Part shown: positions 59,719-64,000 of the stretch, piece after piece
How positions within the stretch are numbered: position 1 is the first letter of the stretch
Layout: every line of letters begins with the position of its first letter
Source: Flavobacteriales bacterium
Lineage (GTDB): Bacteria; Bacteroidota; Bacteroidia; Flavobacteriales_F; PHOS-HE28
DNA: 64,000 bases
Direction of reading: 5' to 3'
NCBI GenBank assembly: GCA_016715895.1
Contig: JADJXH010000004.1
Location: 248,001-312,000, forward strand
Notes under the pieces: generated by a model
What the model was told of the DNA's origin: nothing
The model's database searches: none
The model's input: only the letters and a program-made list of their open reading frames with translations
Translations under genes and position numbers: made by a program

Positions 59719-59726
59719 CAAAAGTA
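59719..59726 (-). promoter_or_regulatory. -7 box TACTTTTG before DAHP synthase
   Basis: Exact TAnnTTTG match, 4 nt before the ATG at 59714. No clear -33 element. Confidence 0.5.
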
Positions 59727-59772
59727 GACCGCTGTCCCCGGGACATTGTTCGCGGCGTGGGCCCAGGCCGGA

Positions 59773-60723
59773 TCAGTCCTTGACCAGGTTGTACAGCGCG
59801 GTAAGGTCCGGGGTGAGGATCACTTCGATGCGGCGGTTCTTCGATTTATCGGCCGGGTCCACCGGCACGAACTCGCTCCGCCCCGCCGCCGTGATCCGTC
59901 GCGGTTCGATCGCGCTGCCCTCCTGGAGGATGCGCACCACGCTCGTGGCGCGTTCCACACTGAGCTCCCAGTTGTCCTTGTAGGTGCTGCCCGGCAGGAT
60001 CTTGTCCGTATCGGTGTGGCCCTCCACCAGGATGCTGATGTCGCGGTCGGACTCGATGGCCTTGGCCAGTTTCACCAGGGCGTCGCGCCCCTGCTTGTCC
60101 ACCGTGGCGCTTCCGCTGGGGAAGAGCAGCTTGTTCTCCAGGCTCACGTGAATGCGCCCGTCGCGCTGCTCCACGGTGAGGCCCTTGCCCTCGAACCCGG
60201 TGAGCGCCCGGCTCACACGGTCCTTCAGGTCGCGCATGGCCGCGTCCTTGCGGTCCAGCTCGGACTGCAGTTCCGACAACCGGGCCTCGCGCTCGGCCAG
60301 GCGCTTGCTGCTGCGGGCGATGGAGTCCTCCTTGTTCTGGAGGTCGAGGCGCAGGGCCTCCAGATCGGTGAGCAGTTTGCGGTTCTCGCTGCGGTCGCCC
60401 GCGAGCAGCTTGTTGTACTTGTCCAGGAGCTCGTCGTTCAGTGCATTGATCTTGTCATACTGCTGCTGCATCTTCCGCAGGGAGGTGCCCAGCGTGGTGG
60501 TGTCCTGCTCCAAGAGCTTCACACGACGCTTCAGGTCGCTCATCTCGTTGGCCTGGGCGTCCAGGGTCGCCTGGGCGTCACGCGCTTTCGCCAGCGCGGC
60601 CTCGGATTCGGTGCGCATGGCGTCCATGGAGGACTGGAGCTCCTCGTACTTGCGTTGCGGCACGCAGGCGGTGAACAACAGGGTGAACACGAGGGCGGCC
60701 GGGGCGATGGAACGAAGCTTCAT
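59773..60723 (-). CDS. OmpA-family lipoprotein with coiled coil
   Basis: This 316-residue protein has a lipobox (ALVFTLLFTAC, Cys20). A long coiled coil spans residues 25-175 (heptad-rich, e.g. LQSELDRKDAAMRDLKDRV), and an OmpA/MotB-type peptidoglycan-binding domain follows (180-305) with VEGHTDTDKI and NWELSVERATSVVRIL. The start at MKLRSIAP is chosen because it begins the lipoprotein signal. It probably tethers the outer membrane to peptidoglycan. Confidence 0.9.
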   Translation of the reverse strand: MKLRSIAPAALVFTLLFTACVPQRKYEELQSSMDAMRTESEAALAKARDAQATLDAQANEMSDLKRRVKLLEQDTTTLGTSLRKMQQQYDKINALNDELLDKYNKLLAGDRSENRKLLTDLEALRLDLQNKEDSIARSSKRLAEREARLSELQSELDRKDAAMRDLKDRVSRALTGFEGKGLTVEQRDGRIHVSLENKLLFPSGSATVDKQGRDALVKLAKAIESDRDISILVEGHTDTDKILPGSTYKDNWELSVERATSVVRILQEGSAIEPRRITAAGRSEFVPVDPADKSKNRRIEVILTPDLTALYNLVKD

Positions 60724-60821
60724 GACATTACCTTTCGGTTCACACAAAGGTCCCGCCCCCCCGCGTGCGCCATCACCAGGGAGCAACCTTTTTTGTGAAC
60801 ACGCCGTTCATCGTACAAGCC

Positions 60822-61565
60822 ATGGCCCAAGCCCAGCTGCCCAAGGACTGGATCCTGATCCCGGCGATCGACCGGGAATTGAAGCACTATACCCTGCTGG
60901 CCTACCTGCAACGGGTCCGGCAGCGGTTCGCCGAGCGCAAGCTCTACCCCTACCTGCTGGATGTGGCCGACCACCTGAACGACCTGCTCGAACTACAGCA
61001 GCGCGCGGAGGGTCTGCGGGCCACCATGCCGCGGGACATCACCGGGCTAGACCCGCGCACGGGCACCGTGGCGTATGCCCCGCTGCCCGAGCCGACCGGT
61101 GCGCTGGGGGTGATCGATGAGGTGATCGACGATGCCGTTCCGGAGCTGCGCGACCACCTGGCCCAGGGCAGCGAGCTGCGCGAGCGCATCCGCGAGCACA
61201 TCCAGTTCGGGCCGGTGGGGGTGCTTCCGCTCGATCCGCGCGCGGGCTACCTGCTGCTTCGCCAGGGCCCTGAGGCGCGCATCTACACCTATTCGGTCTC
61301 GCTGCTGCGTGATGCGGATGTCGACCTGCACTGGCGCAGCGTGGTGACGCACTACGTGGGCAGCCGGCCCCTGGGTCTGCGCACCACGTACGAGGTGATC
61401 CGCGCGGAGCTCATCGCCGGCCGGCCGCACCTGCCGGTGCCGGCCACCTTCGGCTTCGAGTGCGACTGGGAGGTGCCGCACATCGAGACCTTCATGCCGC
61501 TCGCCAAGCAGCTGGTGCACCGCTTCATCGCCACGGAAGTGGCGGGGGACCGGTTCAGCGGCTGA
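60822..61565 (+). CDS. Conserved hypothetical protein
   Basis: This 247-residue soluble protein starts MAQAQLPKDWILIPAIDRE. No enzymatic motif is recognised. Segments such as KHYTLLAYLQRVRQRFAERK and LRTTYEVIRAELIAGRPH give it the look of a widely conserved Bacteroidota protein of unknown role. The ATG at 60822 is preferred to an in-frame start 19 codons upstream. Its last 11 bp overlap the end of the convergent lipoprotein gene. Confidence 0.7.
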   Translation: MAQAQLPKDWILIPAIDRELKHYTLLAYLQRVRQRFAERKLYPYLLDVADHLNDLLELQQRAEGLRATMPRDITGLDPRTGTVAYAPLPEPTGALGVIDEVIDDAVPELRDHLAQGSELRERIREHIQFGPVGVLPLDPRAGYLLLRQGPEARIYTYSVSLLRDADVDLHWRSVVTHYVGSRPLGLRTTYEVIRAELIAGRPHLPVPATFGFECDWEVPHIETFMPLAKQLVHRFIATEVAGDRFSG

Positions 61566-63288
61566 CGCCGGGATCGGACCACACGCGGCCCAGGTCGCGC
61601 AGGTCCATCGCGTTCAAGGGCATGTCCCGCACATCGGGTCGCAGCAACCGGATGGTACGCTCGTGGTAGAGCGGGGTCACCGGCGCATCGGCCATGGCCT
61701 TGTTCTCCGCGGCAGCATAGAGCTGCATGCGCCGGGCGTCATCCACGGTGCGCTGCGCTTCGGCGAAGAGGGAGTCGAAGCGCGCATCGGCATAGCGGGT
61801 GGTGTTCAGGTAGGTGGGCAGGGCCGTGTCCGCCTGGGCGTTCTTGCCGTACAGCAGGGAGAGGAAGTTCTCGGCGTCCGGCAGGTCGGCCACCCAGCCT
61901 TCGCGCCAGAAGCGTGCGCGTCCGCGCTCGATGGACGTGTAGTGCTGGTCCATGGGCAGTACGGACAGGATGAGGGGCACGCCGAGATGGCGCTGCAGCA
62001 TGTCCTGCACGGCCTCCGCCACCTGGATGTACCCAAAGCCGGGGCTGGCGTTCAGCACCACCTGGGGAAAGCCCTTCCCGCCGGGGAAGCCGGCCTCGGC
62101 CAGGAGCGCCCGCGCCGCCTCGGGGTCGAACCCGTGCCCGGCGACAACATCGTAGGGGTAACCGGACAGGCCGGGCGCCACCAGGCCATGCTCGGCGGGC
62201 ACGGCCAGCCCGCCCAGCACACTGTCCACCAGATAGCGCCGGTCGATCGCGAGGCTGAAGGCCCGGCGCACCCGGGGGTCCTCGAACGGGGGGGCGTGCA
62301 GGTTGAAGCCATAGAACTGCACCGCCGAACCCGGGACGGACTGGAGGATGAACCGCTTCCGGCCGGACGCATCCACCGAGTCCTTCACCAAGCCGAGGCG
62401 GTCCACCGGCAGTTCGGTGAGGCAGGACAGGCGCCCGGCGAGGAAGGCCTCAAGCTCCTTGTTCTTGTCGGGGTCGAGGGTGATGCGGACGGCATCGAGG
62501 AAGGGAAGCGGGTTGCCATGCTCGTCGCGGTCCCAGTGATCGGGGTCGCGCTCCAGCACGAAGGCCTCGGCCGGCGAATAGGTGCGCAACTTGAACGGTC
62601 CCGTGCCGATGGCGTGCGCCATCAGGTCATCACCGTAGGCCTCCACCAACTGCCGCGGATAGATCCAGCAGCCCTGGTGCGCCAGCACCTGCAGGAAACC
62701 GGCGTTGGGGTGGGCCAGCTTGATGCGGAAGGTGTGCCGATCAAGCACCTCAAGCCCGGCGATGGGCGCTTCCCGGTCGCCGCCGGCGGCGGTGTTCGCA
62801 TAGTGGGTGTTGGCGCCGAGCACCTTGTCCTGGAACAACCAGAACATGCGGTTCTCAGGGTCGGCCGTGCACAACGCGCGGAAGCAGTACAGGACGTCCT
62901 CCGCGTCCACCAGGCGGTCGTCCTCGGAGGTCAGCGCCGGATCCGCGTGGAAGCGGACGTCCTTGCGCAGGTATAGGGTGAAGGTGGTGGCGTCGGCATC
63001 CACCTCCCAGCGTTCGGCCAGGCAGGGCAGCACCTTCAGGTCGGCCGGATCGAAGCGCACCAGGCCTTGATAGATCTGCGAGGCGATGCGATGCTCGGCG
63101 GCCTGGGAGAGATGGAGCGGGAAGATGCTGCGCACCCCGCCGGCCTCGTTCATGTTGAAGACCCCGCCGTACTGCTTGCCTCCTTGAACGCGCCGAACGC
63201 GGTCCTCACCGTCGCCACCGCAGGCCATCAGCAGGGCCAGGGCCGCGGTGCACAACAGCCACGGGTTCCGTGCGTTCTCCAAGGTCAC
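61555..63288 (-). CDS. Peptide/nickel ABC transporter substrate-binding lipoprotein (SBP_bac_5)
   Basis: This 577-residue family 5 solute-binding protein (OppA/DppA type) has a lipobox (ALALLMAC, Cys23). Typical segments are LVRFDPADLKVLPCLAERWE, TFTLYLRKDVRFH, VDAEDVLYCFRAL, IGTGPFKLRTYSPAEAFVLE and RRAFSLAIDRRYLVDSVLGG. No permease or ATPase genes are adjacent. The start is a GTG at 63288, supported by a TACATTTG box ending 4 nt upstream. Confidence 0.88.
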   Translation of the reverse strand: MTLENARNPWLLCTAALALLMACGGDGEDRVRRVQGGKQYGGVFNMNEAGGVRSIFPLHLSQAAEHRIASQIYQGLVRFDPADLKVLPCLAERWEVDADATTFTLYLRKDVRFHADPALTSEDDRLVDAEDVLYCFRALCTADPENRMFWLFQDKVLGANTHYANTAAGGDREAPIAGLEVLDRHTFRIKLAHPNAGFLQVLAHQGCWIYPRQLVEAYGDDLMAHAIGTGPFKLRTYSPAEAFVLERDPDHWDRDEHGNPLPFLDAVRITLDPDKNKELEAFLAGRLSCLTELPVDRLGLVKDSVDASGRKRFILQSVPGSAVQFYGFNLHAPPFEDPRVRRAFSLAIDRRYLVDSVLGGLAVPAEHGLVAPGLSGYPYDVVAGHGFDPEAARALLAEAGFPGGKGFPQVVLNASPGFGYIQVAEAVQDMLQRHLGVPLILSVLPMDQHYTSIERGRARFWREGWVADLPDAENFLSLLYGKNAQADTALPTYLNTTRYADARFDSLFAEAQRTVDDARRMQLYAAAENKAMADAPVTPLYHERTIRLLRPDVRDMPLNAMDLRDLGRVWSDPGVSR

Positions 63289-63292
63289 CGGC

Positions 63293-63300
63293 CAAATGTA
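63293..63300 (-). promoter_or_regulatory. -7 box TACATTTG supporting a GTG start
   Basis: Exact TAnnTTTG match on the minus strand, 4 nt before the GTG at 63288. It decides the start of the solute-binding lipoprotein. Confidence 0.5.
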
Positions 63301-63388
63301 CCCGGGCCCTCAGCGGAAGGTCAGCGGCCTCCGGGCCGCTCATCAACGATCGGATCTTGATGGGCACCGGCTGCGTGAACGGGCTGGG

Positions 63389-63396
63389 TAATTTTC
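63389..63396 (+). promoter_or_regulatory. -7 box variant TAATTTTC
   Basis: One mismatch to TAnnTTTG. It ends 5 nt before an in-frame TTG at 63402, the proposed start of the last gene. Confidence 0.35.
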
Positions 63397-63401
63397 CGCC
63401 C

Positions 63402-64000
63402 TTGGGGCGCCACCCTTCCACCACCGCACCACGTCCGGCCCGTTCCCGGGGGGTCGTGCTCCTGCCCCTGCTGCTGGTGCTGGTGCCGGCGCTGCAGGTC
63501 CTGGGTCAGGGCCCCGGTGACAACCGGCGCACGCGCAGCATCGTGCTCACCGGCGACACCCTCGTGCTCGACACCCTGAGCATCGCACCGGGCAGCCTTT
63601 CCCTGTGGCGGGCAGGCGTCGAGATGCCGTCCACCGACCACTGGCTCGACCCCTACCGCGCCAGGCTCTGGGTGATCGGCGGCGCGGTCGGCGACACGCT
63701 CATCGCCCGGTACCGGGTGTGGCCCCTGCTCTTCGCCGGTGAACGGCGGCACAAGGACCGCATGCGGCTGCTGAGCGAGGACCCCGACCGGCGGGACCCG
63801 TTCAAGTACGAGGCGCCCTCGCAGCGCGAGGACCTCTTCGGCAACGCCGGCCTCAACAAGAGCGGCAGCATCTCGCGCGGCATCCTCTTCGGCAACAACC
63901 AGGACCTGTCGGTGAACTCCTCGCTGAACCTGGAGCTGAGCGGCCGCATCACGGACCGCATCCAGGTGCAGGCCTCGATCACGGACAACAACATCCCCAT
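63402..64000 (+). CDS. Large Bacteroidota surface protein, 3'-truncated by window edge
   Basis: An uninterrupted plus-strand frame runs off the window end. After a signal peptide (GVVLLPLLLVLVPALQVLG) it reads RSIVLTGDTLVLDTLSIAPG and later LNKSGSISRGILFGNNQDLS followed by VNSSLNLELSGRITDRIQV. This sequence pattern is familiar from long uncharacterised Bacteroidota outer-surface proteins of roughly 1000 or more residues. About 199 residues are visible. The start is uncertain: TTG at 63402 fits the nearby -7 box; GTG at 63375 is the alternative. The function is unknown to me. Confidence 0.65.
   Translation, partial: MGRHPSTTAPRPARSRGVVLLPLLLVLVPALQVLGQGPGDNRRTRSIVLTGDTLVLDTLSIAPGSLSLWRAGVEMPSTDHWLDPYRARLWVIGGAVGDTLIARYRVWPLLFAGERRHKDRMRLLSEDPDRRDPFKYEAPSQREDLFGNAGLNKSGSISRGILFGNNQDLSVNSSLNLELSGRITDRIQVQASITDNNIP

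Overview
The window looks like the chromosome of a high-GC member of the Bacteroidota, most likely an environmental Flavobacteriales lineage. The reasons are: several secreted proteins end in type IX secretion (T9SS) type A sorting domains; there is a two-component-propeller hybrid kinase and LytS/LytTR regulation; typical Bacteroidota small proteins are present; starts rarely have a Shine-Dalgarno sequence; and -7 boxes of the Bacteroidota form TAnnTTTG (often TAnnTTCG here) occur repeatedly. There is no plasmid or phage backbone. This identification is inference from gene content, not from a marker search.

Layout. 1-12.7 kb: end of hflX, a class A penicillin-binding protein, a divergent GH38-like secreted enzyme, a 19-repeat MORN/YwqK-like protein, then a tightly overlapping five-gene operon (pentaheme cytochrome with T9SS tail, MOSC protein, YhhQ transporter, GNAT, small basic protein). 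12.7-21.1 kb: a diheme cytochrome and an NAD-type formate dehydrogenase split into fdsB-like (fused NuoE+NuoF) and fdsA-like genes. Between these two lie a 42-residue histone-H1-like gene, a cupin gene and an intact IS630-family element. 21.1-31 kb: an accessory region. Its striking feature is that the last ~200 bp of fdsA recur at least four times downstream, progressively more degraded, with cargo genes (three toxin-antitoxin-like modules, a secreted protein, a bestrophin, a T9SS FG-GAP protein) in between, plus REP-like palindrome clusters and in-frame micro-insertions. 31-41 kb: outer-membrane and peptidase genes, a LytS/LytTR pair, an operon tag-fdhD-grpB-yciI, and a trimeric-fibre-like secreted protein. 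41.3-47.6 kb: two tandem NarL/NarX-type two-component pairs in one operon. 47.6-55.6 kb: nearly the whole molybdenum cofactor (Moco) pathway (moaA apart; moeB-like, TSUP permease, moeA, mobA, moaD, moaE and a moaC-mogA fusion as one operon). 55.7-64 kb: T9SS FG-GAP/ASPIC protein, DAHP synthase-chorismate mutase, OmpA lipoprotein, oligopeptide-binding lipoprotein and the start of a large surface protein cut by the window edge.

How the parts fit. Formate dehydrogenase (13.8-21.1 kb), its sulfur-transfer maturase FdhD (38 kb), a MOSC protein (10.5 kb) and the Moco/bis-MGD pathway (47.6-55.6 kb) form one metabolic theme: NAD-linked formate oxidation or CO2 reduction on a molybdenum enzyme with a cysteine metal ligand. 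Secreted multiheme and diheme cytochromes indicate further respiratory electron transfer.

Three genes in the 23-36 kb accessory stretch carry a frameshift or an in-frame stop (a PIN/DUF4411 toxin, a bestrophin, an S41 peptidase). These may be real decay or assembly errors. The best candidates for something not commonly described are the fdsA 3'-end accretion array and the run of -7 promoter boxes lying only 4-6 nt before start codons (probable leaderless transcripts).
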